A stretch of 64,000 nucleotides of DNA from Alcanivorax sp. 24. Its GTDB lineage: Bacteria; Pseudomonadota; Gammaproteobacteria; Pseudomonadales; Alcanivoracaceae. Each line of letters opens with the position of its first letter. Positions within the stretch are counted from its first letter, which is position 1. The stretch spans positions 124,001 through 188,000 of the forward strand of contig NZ_SNUA01000004.1 in the NCBI RefSeq assembly GCF_004360225.1. Direction: 5' to 3'. Below, piece by piece: positions 1 through 8,947 of this stretch. The notes below the pieces were generated by a model that saw only the letters and a list, made by a program, of their open reading frames with translations, was not told where the DNA came from and ran no database searches. The position numbers and the translations under genes were made by a program.

Positions 1-817
1 CCACGCCTTCGATGACGCCGGCGAACATCGGGCTGCGATCGAAGCCGGAACGAATGATCTCGTGGGTACGCTCGTTGGTATGGGTGACATGACAACACAC
101 CTGGCGCGGATGATCCTCCACCCGGCCCAGATAGCTCATCACCGGGGTCGGAGTGTCACCCCATTGTTCCTCCATAATGGAGAAATCCACGCTACGGCCG
201 TCAATTCGCGGTGGCGTGCCGGTTTTTAACCGGTCGACACGGAACGGCAACTCGCGCAACCGGCGGGCCAGGGCATTGGAAGGCTGATCACCGGCCCGGC
301 CACCCTGGTGATTCTCCATCCCAACATGGATGACCCCACCAAGAAAGGTCCCGGCGGTCAGCACCACGGCATCGGCATGGAAACGCAGCCCCATGTTGGT
401 GACCACCCCCACACAGCGGCCCTGCTCGACGATCAGATCATCGGCGGCCTGCTGGAACAAGGTGAGATGCGGCTGATTTTCCAGAGCATGGCGGATAGCG
501 GCTTTATAAAGGATACGGTCGGCCTGGGCACGAGTGGCGCGAACCGCCGGTCCCTTGCGGGCATTGAGCACCCGGAACTGGATGCCGGCCTGATCGGTGG
601 CACGGGCCATGGCCCCACCCAGGGCATCGATTTCCCGTACCAGATGGCTCTTGCCAATGCCGCCAATGGCGGGATTGCAACTCATCTGACCCAGAGTCTC
701 GATATTATGGGTGAGCAACAGGGTTTCCACGCCCATGCGCGCCGCCGCCAGCGCCGCCTCGGTGCCGGCGTGGCCACCGCCAATCACGATCACGCCAAAT
801 CGCTGTGGAAAATCCAT
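1..817 (-). CDS. mnmG: tRNA uridine-5-carboxymethylaminomethyl(34) synthesis enzyme MnmG (5' part only)
   Basis: With MnmE this FAD enzyme installs the (carboxymethyl)aminomethyl group on U34 of certain tRNAs in the cytoplasm. The first 272 codons are present and the gene runs off the left edge. The protein opens with a Rossmann dinucleotide-binding motif ([12 protein letters not shown], about residues 10-21) followed by the family signature [11 protein letters not shown] near residue 45, both characteristic of GidA/MnmG. The ATG at 815-817 begins [15 protein letters not shown], the normal N terminus. In Pseudomonas-like chromosomes mnmG is followed by rsmG, parA and parB, so those genes probably lie just left of this window (inference). 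The reading frame is intact and identification is secure. Confidence 0.96.
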   Translation of the reverse strand, partial: MDFPQRFGVIVIGGGHAGTEAALAAARMGVETLLLTHNIETLGQMSCNPAIGGIGKSHLVREIDALGGAMARATDQAGIQFRVLNARKGPAVRATRAQADRILYKAAIRHALENQPHLTLFQQAADDLIVEQGRCVGVVTNMGLRFHADAVVLTAGTFLGGVIHVGMENHQGGRAGDQPSNALARRLRELPFRVDRLKTGTPPRIDGRSVDFSIMEEQWGDTPTPVMSYLGRVEDHPRQVCCHVTHTNERTHEIIRSGFDRSPMFAGVIEGV

Positions 818-975
818 GGAAGTGTCTCGCTCAGAATGCCGTGCCCATGCAGGGCTGTGCAAAATATGATCAGTCCGGGCGCGCTAGTATAGTGCCGTGG
901 GAATTAAATGAAAGGCCCACCGGTCTGTTATGATGAACCAGACCTACCATTCTCCTTTATATTCCAGGAGTGCAT

Positions 976-2676
976 TTGGATTCGTTGAATCTGTATCTGC
1001 TGATCGGCACCGGGCTGATGTTCATCGGGCTGCTTTTGGGCTCTCTGAGCACCCGCATCGGCGTGCCGTCCCTGTTGATGTTCCTGCTGGTGGGGATGGC
1101 CGCCGGTGAGGACGGCATCGGCGGTATCCAATTCGACGACCTCTCCACCGCTTACGTCATCAGTAACATCGCCCTGGCGGTCATCCTCATGGACGGCGGC
1201 CTGCGCACCCGCATGGACACCTTTCGCCTGGCTCTGAAGCCGGCGCTGACTCTGGCCAGCCTCGGTGTGGCCATCTCCGCCGCCCTGGTCGGCGCCTTCA
1301 CCACCTGGCTGATGGGCGTGGACTGGCGCCTGGGGCTGCTGCTGGGCGGCATTATCGGCTCCACCGACGCGGCGGCGGTATTCAGTGTGATCAAAGGCGC
1401 CGGGGTCAACATCAATGAGCGGGTGGCCAGCACCCTGGAGATCGAATCCGGTCTCAACGACCCGATGGCCATCTTCATCACCCTGATGCTGGTGGGTGTG
1501 CTGGTGGAGCCGGACGCCACCTTTGGTTTCAACATGATCCTGACCCTGATCCAGCAGTTTGGCCTGGGCGCGATCATCGGACTGGGGCTGGGCGCGGTAC
1601 TCAGCGAAATCCTGCTGCGGGTGCGCAGTAACGAGGGTCTGCACGCCTTGCTGCTGTGCAGCGGCGGCGCCATGGTGTTCGCACTCACCAACCTTGCCGG
1701 CGGCAGCGGCTTCCTGGCGATTTATCTCACCGGCCTGGTCACCGGTAACCGGCGTGGCGGTACCGGGGACAACGTGTTGCGCTCCATGGACAGCATGGCC
1801 TGGCTGGCCCAATCCGGCATGTTTCTGATGCTGGGTCTGCTGATCACGCCATCGGAGCTGGGCCAGCACCTGCTGCCGGCCCTGATGGTGGCCTTGTTCC
1901 TGATGCTGGTGGCACGGCCAGTGTCGGTGTGGGTGAGCCTGATCCCCTTTATCTTCACCTGGCGTGAGAAACTGTTCATCGCCTGGACCGGCCTGCGCGG
2001 GGCGGTACCTATCGTTCTGGCGGTGTTCCCGCTGTTGGCCGGCGTGGGTGAAACCCGTCTGCTGTTTGATATCACCCTGGTGGTGGTGTTGATCTCGCTG
2101 TTGGCCCAGGGAGCCAGCCTGCGTTACATGGCACGATTGTTGAAAGTCTCGGTACCGGCGACGGCGTCGCCGAAACAGATGGTGCCCATGGCGCATTCCG
2201 CCAACCGCTATCTGATGCAGTTCGAGGTGGAAGAAGGCGCCAAGGCCCAGGGGCAGCGGCTTGGCACCATCACCACCCAGCGCATCACTCCGGTGCTGAT
2301 CATTCGGGACAAGGCGTTCCTCAACTTGTCCGAGGATCCACAGATCGAAGCCGGAGACATGGTCAGTTGGCTGGCGCCGTTGAGCGAGCAGGACTATCTG
2401 TCGGACATGTGCCACAAGATCACCGTGGCGGAGAGGCGCTATTTCGGCGACTTCATCGTGCGCGGCAGCGTACCGGTGGATCAGTTGGTGGCGGCATACG
2501 GTATCCATGAGCTGGAGGAGCGCCTGAAAGGCATGACCGTGGAAGCGGCCTTCGAGGATCGTTTCGGCCAACATGCGGTGGTGGGCGACACCCTTAAACT
2601 GGGCGGCTTGAGACTGCGTGCCCGCACCGTGGAAAAAGGGCGGGTAATCATGGCGGGGATCAAACTGCCGCAATAA
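976..2676 (+). CDS. cvrA: Potassium/proton antiporter CvrA (NhaP2), CPA1 family
   Basis: An inner-membrane K+(Na+)/H+ antiporter implicated in cell-volume and cytoplasmic K+ control at low osmolarity. About twelve hydrophobic segments fill the first 390 residues and carry the CPA1 signatures GSTDAAAVFS and SGLNDPMAIF, whose Asp residues form the ion-binding site. The C-terminal third is a cytosolic RCK_C/CorC-like regulatory region. Start choice: a GTG at 970 is in frame, but its G is the last base of the only Shine-Dalgarno AGGAG (966-970), so it cannot be the initiator. TTG at 976 sits five bases after that AGGAG and gives MDSLNLYLL, which aligns with the known MDA... start of E. coli CvrA. 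The product is then 566 residues. It appears to be monocistronic. Confidence 0.9.
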   Translation: MDSLNLYLLIGTGLMFIGLLLGSLSTRIGVPSLLMFLLVGMAAGEDGIGGIQFDDLSTAYVISNIALAVILMDGGLRTRMDTFRLALKPALTLASLGVAISAALVGAFTTWLMGVDWRLGLLLGGIIGSTDAAAVFSVIKGAGVNINERVASTLEIESGLNDPMAIFITLMLVGVLVEPDATFGFNMILTLIQQFGLGAIIGLGLGAVLSEILLRVRSNEGLHALLLCSGGAMVFALTNLAGGSGFLAIYLTGLVTGNRRGGTGDNVLRSMDSMAWLAQSGMFLMLGLLITPSELGQHLLPALMVALFLMLVARPVSVWVSLIPFIFTWREKLFIAWTGLRGAVPIVLAVFPLLAGVGETRLLFDITLVVVLISLLAQGASLRYMARLLKVSVPATASPKQMVPMAHSANRYLMQFEVEEGAKAQGQRLGTITTQRITPVLIIRDKAFLNLSEDPQIEAGDMVSWLAPLSEQDYLSDMCHKITVAERRYFGDFIVRGSVPVDQLVAAYGIHELEERLKGMTVEAAFEDRFGQHAVVGDTLKLGGLRLRARTVEKGRVIMAGIKLPQ

Positions 2677-2753
2677 ATAGTACGGGGCGCTTGAGCACTG
2701 AATCCATGGTAGCGGCCAACTATTGGGCTTGAAGGTATGAATTCACTCTGTCA

Positions 2754-2820
2754 TCGCTGCCAAGGCAGCTTCCCACAGAGGGAGCTACGGAGCCGCTGTG
2801 GCAAGCCGCCCTGGCAGCGA
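2754..2820. repeat. REP-like imperfect palindrome
   Basis: Two 25-bp arms (2754-2778 and 2796-2820) are inverted repeats matching at 22 of 25 positions, with a 17-bp loop. The left arm shares the core CAGCTTCCCACAG with the element at 3669-3737. It lies in the intergenic space between cvrA and the SDR gene. The sequence resembles the REP family of Pseudomonas (core GCAAGCCCGCTCCCACAG), which is moved by RAYT transposases; none is present in this window. Confidence 0.7.
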
Positions 2821-2858
2821 ATCGGCGTTTAAGCGAGCAAAAACCCTGGAGGGATTCG

Positions 2859-3668
2859 ATGCGATTTTCAGGACACCGGGTTTTGATCACCGGCGCCGGG
2901 GCCGGCATTGGACGGCTGATGGCGGAACGGATGGCCGGCCGTGGCGCGGAAGTGATTGTCACCGCCCGCCGCATCGACGCCGCCCGCGAGGTGGTGAAAC
3001 ATATCGTCAACGCTGGCGGCACCGCCCATGCCTATACCCTGGATGTGGGAAAGATCGGCTCGATCGCGACCTTGCGCGACAAGATCCATGAGGAAGTCGG
3101 GCCGCTGACCATGCTGATCAACAATGCCGGCGTGGTGTTCGGCGGCGAATTCGAGAAAGTCTCTCTGGATCAGCATTTGCAGACCTTCAAGGTCAACAGC
3201 GAAGGGCTGATGGCTTGCACCCATGCTTTTCTTGACGATCTGATACAGGCACCGCGCGGCCATCTGGTGAATATCGCCAGCGCCTCCGCCTTCATCGGCC
3301 TGCCCTACGGCAGCAGCTATGCCGCCAGCAAATGGGCGGTGGTGGGTTTCTCTGAATCGTTACGCCTGGAACTGGCCGAACGCGGCCTGCGTAATGTGAA
3401 AGTTACCACGGTCTGCCCCAGCTACATCGCCACCGGTATGTTCAAAGGGGTTAAAACCCCCCTGTTCTCCCCCATGCTGACACCGGACAAGGTGGTTTCC
3501 AGCATTCTCAAGGGTATCGCCACTGGTGAGCCCTTCGTGATCGAGCCCCCCATGGCCCGGTCCGTGGAACTGCTCAAAGGCGTGCTGCCCCGCCGCCTCT
3601 GGGATCAGGTAGCCAAATACACCGGCGTTTCCACTTCCATGTACAGCTGGAAGGGTAAACGGGACTGA
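2859..3668 (+). CDS. SDR-family NAD(P)-dependent oxidoreductase
   Basis: A 269-residue classical short-chain dehydrogenase/reductase. The cofactor-binding motif TGAGAGIGR is at residues 11-19, NNAG at 88-91, the catalytic serine near 141-143 and the YxxxK pair as Tyr154/Lys158, so it should be an active NAD(P)-linked alcohol or ketone oxidoreductase. Substrate cannot be told from sequence. The C-terminal part after the catalytic domain contains a hydrophobic, proline-rich stretch of the kind seen in SDRs acting on lipid or retinol-like substrates. GGAGG lies just before the ATG at 2859. It is flanked on both sides by REP-like palindromes and followed by an acyl-CoA dehydrogenase on the same strand, so a role in fatty-acid-derived metabolism is possible but is inference. 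Confidence 0.88.
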   Translation: MRFSGHRVLITGAGAGIGRLMAERMAGRGAEVIVTARRIDAAREVVKHIVNAGGTAHAYTLDVGKIGSIATLRDKIHEEVGPLTMLINNAGVVFGGEFEKVSLDQHLQTFKVNSEGLMACTHAFLDDLIQAPRGHLVNIASASAFIGLPYGSSYAASKWAVVGFSESLRLELAERGLRNVKVTTVCPSYIATGMFKGVKTPLFSPMLTPDKVVSSILKGIATGEPFVIEPPMARSVELLKGVLPRRLWDQVAKYTGVSTSMYSWKGKRD

Positions 3669-3737
3669 TTCGCTGGCAAGCCAGCTTCCCACAGCGGCTT
3701 CGTAGTTACCTCCGCGGGAAGCTGGCTTGCCAGCGAA
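3669..3737. repeat. REP-like perfect palindrome
   Basis: Perfect 22-bp inverted arms at 3669-3690 and 3716-3737 enclose a 25-bp loop. The arm core is CAAGCCAGCTTCCC. It starts at the stop codon of the SDR gene and could also act as a transcript-stabilising hairpin or factor-independent stop, although no T tract follows. It is the same family as 2754-2820. Confidence 0.8.
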
Positions 3738-3907
3738 GCGGTGTTCAGGCGCAGGGCATGCAAATAATATTGTGCATAAACGTTTCCTCGGAATTTCCCG
3801 CCTATTTACCCTAAAGCCGACCCCTACACGCCTTCCCGTCAATGTCTGTCAACGACTGTTCGCCAACAATGCGGCATCCGGCCCGTTTGCCAACCGAAGG
3901 TGTGTTT

Positions 3908-5722
3908 ATGCCGAGTTACAAGGCTCCCCTGCGCGATACGCGCTTTTTGATGAATGAAGTGTTTGATTTTGAAAGCCACTACAAGACGCTGCCCAACGGG
4001 GAAGAAGCCACCCCGGACATGGTCGAAGCGATCCTGTCGGAAATGGCCAAGCTGTGCGAGAACACCGTCGCCCCGCTGTATCAGAGCGGCGACGAGGAAG
4101 GCTGCCGCCTTGAAAACGGGCAGGTGTTCACGCCGAAGGGCTATCCCGAGGCCTATAGCGAATTCGTCGCCGGCGGCTGGCAAGGCCTGAGCCATCCGGT
4201 GGAATACGGCGGCCAGGGCCTGCCCATGTCCCTGGGCCTGATCAAGCATGAGATGCTCGGCACCGCCAACTGGTCCTTCGCCATGTACCCGGGCCTGTCC
4301 CTGGGAGCGATGAACACGATCCAGATGCACGGCACCGATGAGCAGAAAGAGACCTATCTGACCAGGCTGACCGAAGGCACCTGGGCCGGCACCATGTGCC
4401 TGACCGAGCCGCAATGCGGCACCGACCTCGGGCAAGTTAAAACCAAGGCCGAACCCGGGGAAAACGGTTCCTATAAAATCACCGGCACCAAGATTTTCAT
4501 CTCCTCCGGTGACCACGATCTCACCGAGAACATCGTCCACATTGTACTGGCGCGCCTGCCGGACGCCCCCGCCGGCACCAAGGGTATTTCTCTGTTCATC
4601 GTACCCAAGTACCTGCCGGGTCAGATCGGCGAGGACAACGGCGTGAGCTGTGGTGCCCTGGAGAAAAAAATGGGCATTAAGGCCTCGGCTACCTGCGTGA
4701 TGAATTTTGACCAGGCCACCGGGTTCCTGATCGGCCCGCCCAATCAGGGCCTGGAGTGCATGTTCACCTTCATGAACAGCGCCCGTGTCGGCACCGCGAT
4801 TCAAGGTGTGGCCCACGCCGAACGCGCCTATCAGGCGTCCCTGCCCTACGCCAAGGAGCGTCGCTCCATGCGCGCCCTGTCCGGCAAAAAGGATCCGGAA
4901 CAAGTCGCTGATGCCCTGATTCATCATGGCGACGTGCGTCGCATGCTGCTCAAGCAGAAAGCCTACGCCGAAGGCGGCCGTGCCATGGCATACTTCACCG
5001 CCATGTACGCGGACCACATGATCGCCGGCATGTTGGAAAACGATCAGAAGAAGTACGGTAAGTGGGATAGCGAGCTGGGCTTCCTCACCCCGATCCTGAA
5101 AGGCTTCCTCACTGAAAAAGGCCTGGAGGCCGCCAACGAAGCCATGCAGGTATTCGGCGGCCACGGCTATATCAAGGAACACGGCATTGAGCAGATCGCC
5201 CGCGACGCGCGCATTGCCACCTTGTACGAAGGCACCACCGGCATCCAGGCACTGGACCTGCTCGGCCGCAAGGTGCTGCTGACCAGCCGTGGCAAATGTG
5301 TGCGTAGCTTCTCCAAGAATCTGGTGGACTTCGGGCGGCAAAACCTCAAGGACGCCAAACTACGCCCCTACGCCTGGAAGCTGCTCAAAATCGCCGCCGA
5401 GTGGAACTATCTGACCACCCGCATCATGCTGGCCGCCACCAAGGACCGGGACATCGTCTCCACCGCCAGTTACGACTACCTGATGTATTCCGGCTACGCC
5501 ATGATGGCGTACTTCTGGGCTCTGCAGGCGGCCACCGCCCGAGACAAACTGGAGCATGGCGGTAACGAGCCGGCGGAATTCTACAAAGCCAAGCTCGCCA
5601 CCGCGGAGTTCTACTTCGAGCGTCTGCTGCCCGCCGCCAAAGGCCACGCCGACGCGGCACTCAAACCCACCCGCAGCACCATGCAGATGAGCGCGGAGCA
5701 CTTCTCGTTCGATTACGAGTAA
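3908..5722 (+). CDS. Acyl-CoA dehydrogenase (FadE-like, with C-terminal extension)
   Basis: FAD-dependent enzyme for the first oxidation step of fatty acid beta-oxidation. The 604-residue product is of the long form with an extra C-terminal domain after the usual 380-residue fold. The middle domain has MCLTEPQCGTDLG and KIFISSGDHD, and the catalytic base is the Glu of YEGTTGIQALDLLGRK near residue 460. Start: an upstream in-frame ATG at 3842 would add 22 residues of unrelated sequence, whereas ATG 3908 gives MPSYKAPLRDTRF, the standard N terminus of this subfamily, and is preceded by GAAGG. The gene stands alone after a REP element; no thiolase or hydratase is adjacent. An isolated FadE paralogue is common in alkane degraders. 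Confidence 0.92.
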   Translation: MPSYKAPLRDTRFLMNEVFDFESHYKTLPNGEEATPDMVEAILSEMAKLCENTVAPLYQSGDEEGCRLENGQVFTPKGYPEAYSEFVAGGWQGLSHPVEYGGQGLPMSLGLIKHEMLGTANWSFAMYPGLSLGAMNTIQMHGTDEQKETYLTRLTEGTWAGTMCLTEPQCGTDLGQVKTKAEPGENGSYKITGTKIFISSGDHDLTENIVHIVLARLPDAPAGTKGISLFIVPKYLPGQIGEDNGVSCGALEKKMGIKASATCVMNFDQATGFLIGPPNQGLECMFTFMNSARVGTAIQGVAHAERAYQASLPYAKERRSMRALSGKKDPEQVADALIHHGDVRRMLLKQKAYAEGGRAMAYFTAMYADHMIAGMLENDQKKYGKWDSELGFLTPILKGFLTEKGLEAANEAMQVFGGHGYIKEHGIEQIARDARIATLYEGTTGIQALDLLGRKVLLTSRGKCVRSFSKNLVDFGRQNLKDAKLRPYAWKLLKIAAEWNYLTTRIMLAATKDRDIVSTASYDYLMYSGYAMMAYFWALQAATARDKLEHGGNEPAEFYKAKLATAEFYFERLLPAAKGHADAALKPTRSTMQMSAEHFSFDYE

Positions 5723-5754
5723 GCGATCCCGCAGCATTGAGCGCGGTCGATCGA

Positions 5755-5794
5755 CCGCTCCCACAGGCAACTTGTGCTGTACCTGTGGGAGCGG
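5755..5794. repeat. REP-like palindrome / possible bidirectional terminator
   Basis: Perfect 13-bp arms CCGCTCCCACAGG (5755-5767) and its complement (5782-5794) with a 14-bp loop. It lies in the 118-bp space between the convergent acyl-CoA dehydrogenase and HAD phosphatase genes. The arm is the classic Pseudomonas-type REP core. The CTCTTCAATAC following it has no strong T run, so termination is possible but unproven. Confidence 0.7.
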
Positions 5795-5840
5795 CCCTCT
5801 TCAATACAGAAAAGAACGGTGATGGCCTTTCCGTGCGGCG

Positions 5841-6449
5841 TTACTCGCCATTTGCATCATTGCCGGAGTGCAGCCAGTACAGCACCTCGCCCAGATGATT
5901 CAGCACCAGATCCGCCTGGTCCTCGAAATGCCGATTCTTTCCATTGCGCAACAACCCCGATGCCATACCGGCATCGCGGGCGGCCTGGAGATCGAAGACG
6001 AAGTCCCCGACATACACCGTGGTCGCTGGTCGCAATCCGAGACGCTCGGCAAGCAACAACAACCCCTCGGGATCCGGCTTCGGCGCGCAATCCTCGCGAG
6101 TCAGAATCAGGTCCACCGGCAACCCCAATAACTCATTGGTCCGTGCTACCGCCGCCCGGCTGTTACGGGTGAGAATGGCCGTGGGCACGCCACGGCGATG
6201 AAGGGTATCAAGCAGGGATTGGGCGCCGTCGATCCAGGTGGCAGCGGCCGCCCCTTTCATTTCATGGCGATCAATCACCGTACTCGCCCAAGCTGCCTGC
6301 TCCGGGTCTTCCAGGGTCGCCAGATGCTCAAGCACGCCGACGCCCTCCGGAAACCCCAGTTCACGCCGCAAAGCAGCGAAATCCAGCCGGGTATCCACCA
6401 AGGTCCCGTCCAGATCGAACAATACCGCCTCGAACGGTCCCCCGGTCAT
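5841..6449 (-). CDS. HAD-superfamily phosphatase (HAD-IA, Gph/YrfG-like)
   Basis: A 202-residue haloacid-dehalogenase-type hydrolase. Motif I is DLDGTLVDT with nucleophile Asp12 and Asp14, motif II is ILTRN, the motif III lysine lies in KPDPEGL and motif IV is VGDFVFD. These features point to a small-molecule phosphomonoesterase such as a phosphoglycolate or nucleotide phosphatase; substrate is not determined. Start: an open frame reaches 6560, but that would translate straight through a perfect hairpin at 6481-6514. The ATG at 6447-6449 has GGAGAGG upstream and begins MTGGPFEAVLFDLDGTL, the usual distance to motif I. It follows the nuclease gene on the same strand with a 107-bp gap. Confidence 0.88.
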   Translation of the reverse strand: MTGGPFEAVLFDLDGTLVDTRLDFAALRRELGFPEGVGVLEHLATLEDPEQAAWASTVIDRHEMKGAAAATWIDGAQSLLDTLHRRGVPTAILTRNSRAAVARTNELLGLPVDLILTREDCAPKPDPEGLLLLAERLGLRPATTVYVGDFVFDLQAARDAGMASGLLRNGKNRHFEDQADLVLNHLGEVLYWLHSGNDANGE

Positions 6450-6480
6450 AACAGCGGCCTCTCCACGAAGAACGGATCCG

Positions 6481-6514
6481 CAATAATCCGACATCACACC
6501 ATGTCGGATTATTG
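6481..6514. repeat. Perfect 14-bp stem hairpin
   Basis: CAATAATCCGACAT (6481-6494), loop CACACC, then its exact complement (6501-6514). It sits between the stop of the nuclease gene and the start of the HAD phosphatase, both leftward. It lacks a T tract, is AT-rich unlike the REP elements, and is not related to them. It could be an intercistronic mRNA stabiliser, a terminator or a two-fold operator. Confidence 0.75.
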
Positions 6515-6556
6515 GCACCCAGGACGGCACTGTAAAGCGACCGATACCATCGTCCT

Positions 6557-8947
6557 TCAACGGCGTACCCGACGGCGCAGGCCCGCCAGCAACGCCAGGG
6601 TGATCACGCCACCCAGGGCACCGCCGCCTGAACTGCCGGAATCATCCTCATCACCGTCCAGGGCCAGGTCCACCCACACCGGGTCATGATCGCTGGCGCG
6701 GTAGGCGTCGGCGGCGTAGAAGCTGCCGATCTGATCGTCGCTCTTGTACTCGGTGTTGTAGTCCAGGGCTCGCGGTTCGTCCGCATTGATGTGCCATTCG
6801 CCGGCACCGAGGATCGCACTCTCCAGCCCTGCGTCCGCCAGAGCGTGGTCCAGGTAGCCGGTTTCACCCTTATAGATATAGCTGTAAGCGTCATCGTCGT
6901 TAAAGCGAGCCAGCAGGTTCTGGTAACCCGCTTGTTCCAGCGCGCGGATCGGATCTTCCTTGGCGTAGGCGTTGAGGTCACCAATGATCAGCGTGCCGGC
7001 GGCGGCTTCCTGCAATCCGGTGGGGTTGTTCGCCAGCCAGTCGGAAAGCATCCGCGCGGACTCGGTGCGTAGCGGGTTCCAGCAACCCTGGCCGTGTTCG
7101 GCATTGTCGCTACTGTCGTCGGGACAGCTGCCCTTGGACTTGAGATGGTTCACCGACACCGTGACCACTTCCCCGCTGTTGAGATGGCGGAAGCTCATCG
7201 CCAGCGGTTGCCGGCTTTTGTCGGTGAAAGGCCCGCCTTCGAGCGTGGCCGGCTGGCCCACCGGCTCCACCACATCGGTGCGGTAGAGCAAACCAACGGC
7301 GATGACATCGGTGCCCAGCCGCTCCAGCCCCGGGTCAACAAAGGCCCAGGACGTTCCCAAAGCCTCCGTCAGTTCGGCGATGGCGGCGTCGGTTCCGTAG
7401 CCGTCGTTCTCGATTTCCATCAGGCCGATGACGTCGGCGTCCAGCTGTGACAGGGCGGTAAGAATCTTCGCTTTTTGCCGTTCGAATTCGGCTGGATTAT
7501 TGGCGCCCCGGTAGTCTGGATCATCAAACCCGCCGCCATTGCCGTCACCGTTGAAGAAGTTCAGTACGTTGAACGCAGCCACCCGCAGGTTGCTGCCAGC
7601 GGTGCGCGCTGGCGGCTGCGGACGCGGGTTTGAGGCTTCGATCTGTACCAATATCGGCTGGATGCGCCAGTCATTGAAGCCGTAGCTGACAATGCCTTCC
7701 AATCCGGTAATGGTGTCCCCGACCCGCAGGGTATTGGTGGCGGACAGGCCGCCGTCGGGATAAATCACCGTCGCGGGATTCTCGTCATTGCTGCCATCGT
7801 CCAGCAGGATCCGGTTGAGGGCGTTGATTTCGGCCACCGCGTCCGCGGCTTCTCCGGGTTCGGCCGCGTGGGTGGGGATCATGCGGCGACCGTGGCTGAG
7901 CATCACCGAACCGTAGCGGGCCAGATCATAGACTTCGCTCACCGTCAGGGTTTGATCGCTCACTACCCACATGCTTTCCAGGGCTTCCAACTGATCCGGC
8001 GCGGTCAACGGCAGGGTCAGTGTCACCGGTGCCACCGCCAGCTGATCGGCGCACACCGCACCCTCGTTCCAGGCAATCTGGGTCTGACCGTAGTACTCAC
8101 TGATGGCGCCACTGACGCGGACCTGATTGCCCGCCTGCACCGAAACCTCATTGTTTCCGGTATAGACGAACAGACCTTCGGAGGTCAGGTCATTCCCGTC
8201 ACGGTCGCTGTCTTCCTCGATCACAAAGAAGCCACTGAGGTCCGGGAAGACTCCGGTGACCACCGCTTCCACCACATGCGCCTCACCATCCAGAGGGGAG
8301 GCCTCTCCCTGTCCCTGGATTTGCGAGATCAGGGTGGCGGGATCGCCGCAGCTGCCCAGTTCCACCATCGGAGGTTCTTCTTCCTCCGTTCCCTCTTGTC
8401 CGGGCAGGCCCAGACCGCTGAAATCATTCTGACTGAAAACAGCCCATTGGTCCGCCGGGTTGAAGGCGTCGTCGATGACGGTATCCCCGGTGGTCACGGT
8501 TTCCCGACGTCTCAGCGTGCGGTCCTTGGTGGTGACGTCACCGCTGGTCCAGGCCTCTCCGGGGTCCTCGCCGACACGGCCGAAGCTGTCCACCACGACT
8601 CCGTCCCGGCGCAGAACAAAGGCATCGTCACCATTGTGGTTCACCACCGAGTTGCTCGTCTCATCCGCCAAAGCCAGCACATCATGGTCGGCTCCGCTAT
8701 TGGCGATCACCCACACGGCTCCCGGCTCCAGGCTTCCATTCAGGGTCATGGAGGCATTGGGACTGCTATTGCCATTGGAATAAAGTTCCAGCTTGTAATC
8801 AGCCAGATTGAGTATGGTTTCGCCAATATTGTGCAGTTCCAGGGCTTTGTTATTGGAACTGCCTTCCACATACTCACTAATCAACAGATCCGCTGGGGCG
8901 GCGTGAGCCACCAGCACGCCGGCAAGGCTAAGAAAAAGGCGTTTCAT
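6557..8947 (-). CDS. ExeM/NucH-family extracellular endonuclease with lamin-tail domain and GlyGly-CTERM anchor
   Basis: A 796-residue secreted DNase/phosphodiesterase precursor. A signal peptide (about residues 1-19, ending AHAAPA) is followed by a lamin-tail domain beginning LLISEYVEGSSNNKALELHN. Next is an OB-like region, and from about residue 450 an endonuclease/exonuclease/phosphatase domain (RVAAFNVLNFFNG, DVIGLMEIEND, IIGDLNAYAKEDP, ASDHDPVWVDL) with the metal-binding Glu, Asn, Asp and His residues visible. The last 26 residues (GSSGGGALGGV, a hydrophobic segment, then RRRVRR) form a GlyGly-CTERM sorting tail, which is cut by rhombosortase and is typical of type II secretion substrates. 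It probably scavenges nucleic acid or loosens extracellular DNA. No rhombosortase or secretion gene is nearby. Confidence 0.93.
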   Translation of the reverse strand: MKRLFLSLAGVLVAHAAPADLLISEYVEGSSNNKALELHNIGETILNLADYKLELYSNGNSSPNASMTLNGSLEPGAVWVIANSGADHDVLALADETSNSVVNHNGDDAFVLRRDGVVVDSFGRVGEDPGEAWTSGDVTTKDRTLRRRETVTTGDTVIDDAFNPADQWAVFSQNDFSGLGLPGQEGTEEEEPPMVELGSCGDPATLISQIQGQGEASPLDGEAHVVEAVVTGVFPDLSGFFVIEEDSDRDGNDLTSEGLFVYTGNNEVSVQAGNQVRVSGAISEYYGQTQIAWNEGAVCADQLAVAPVTLTLPLTAPDQLEALESMWVVSDQTLTVSEVYDLARYGSVMLSHGRRMIPTHAAEPGEAADAVAEINALNRILLDDGSNDENPATVIYPDGGLSATNTLRVGDTITGLEGIVSYGFNDWRIQPILVQIEASNPRPQPPARTAGSNLRVAAFNVLNFFNGDGNGGGFDDPDYRGANNPAEFERQKAKILTALSQLDADVIGLMEIENDGYGTDAAIAELTEALGTSWAFVDPGLERLGTDVIAVGLLYRTDVVEPVGQPATLEGGPFTDKSRQPLAMSFRHLNSGEVVTVSVNHLKSKGSCPDDSSDNAEHGQGCWNPLRTESARMLSDWLANNPTGLQEAAAGTLIIGDLNAYAKEDPIRALEQAGYQNLLARFNDDDAYSYIYKGETGYLDHALADAGLESAILGAGEWHINADEPRALDYNTEYKSDDQIGSFYAADAYRASDHDPVWVDLALDGDEDDSGSSGGGALGGVITLALLAGLRRRVRR

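Noticed and set aside
928-2673. A 581-codon open frame on the strand opposite cvrA
   Set aside because: It is extremely rich in His and Gln, has no domain, and mirrors the codon phase of cvrA, as expected for an antisense shadow in GC-rich DNA.
3777-3787. TAAACGTTTCC upstream of the acyl-CoA dehydrogenase as a PsrA/FadR-type fatty-acid operator
   Set aside because: The PsrA motif needs a spacer of two to four bases between GAAAC and GTTTC; here the halves abut, so the match is too weak.
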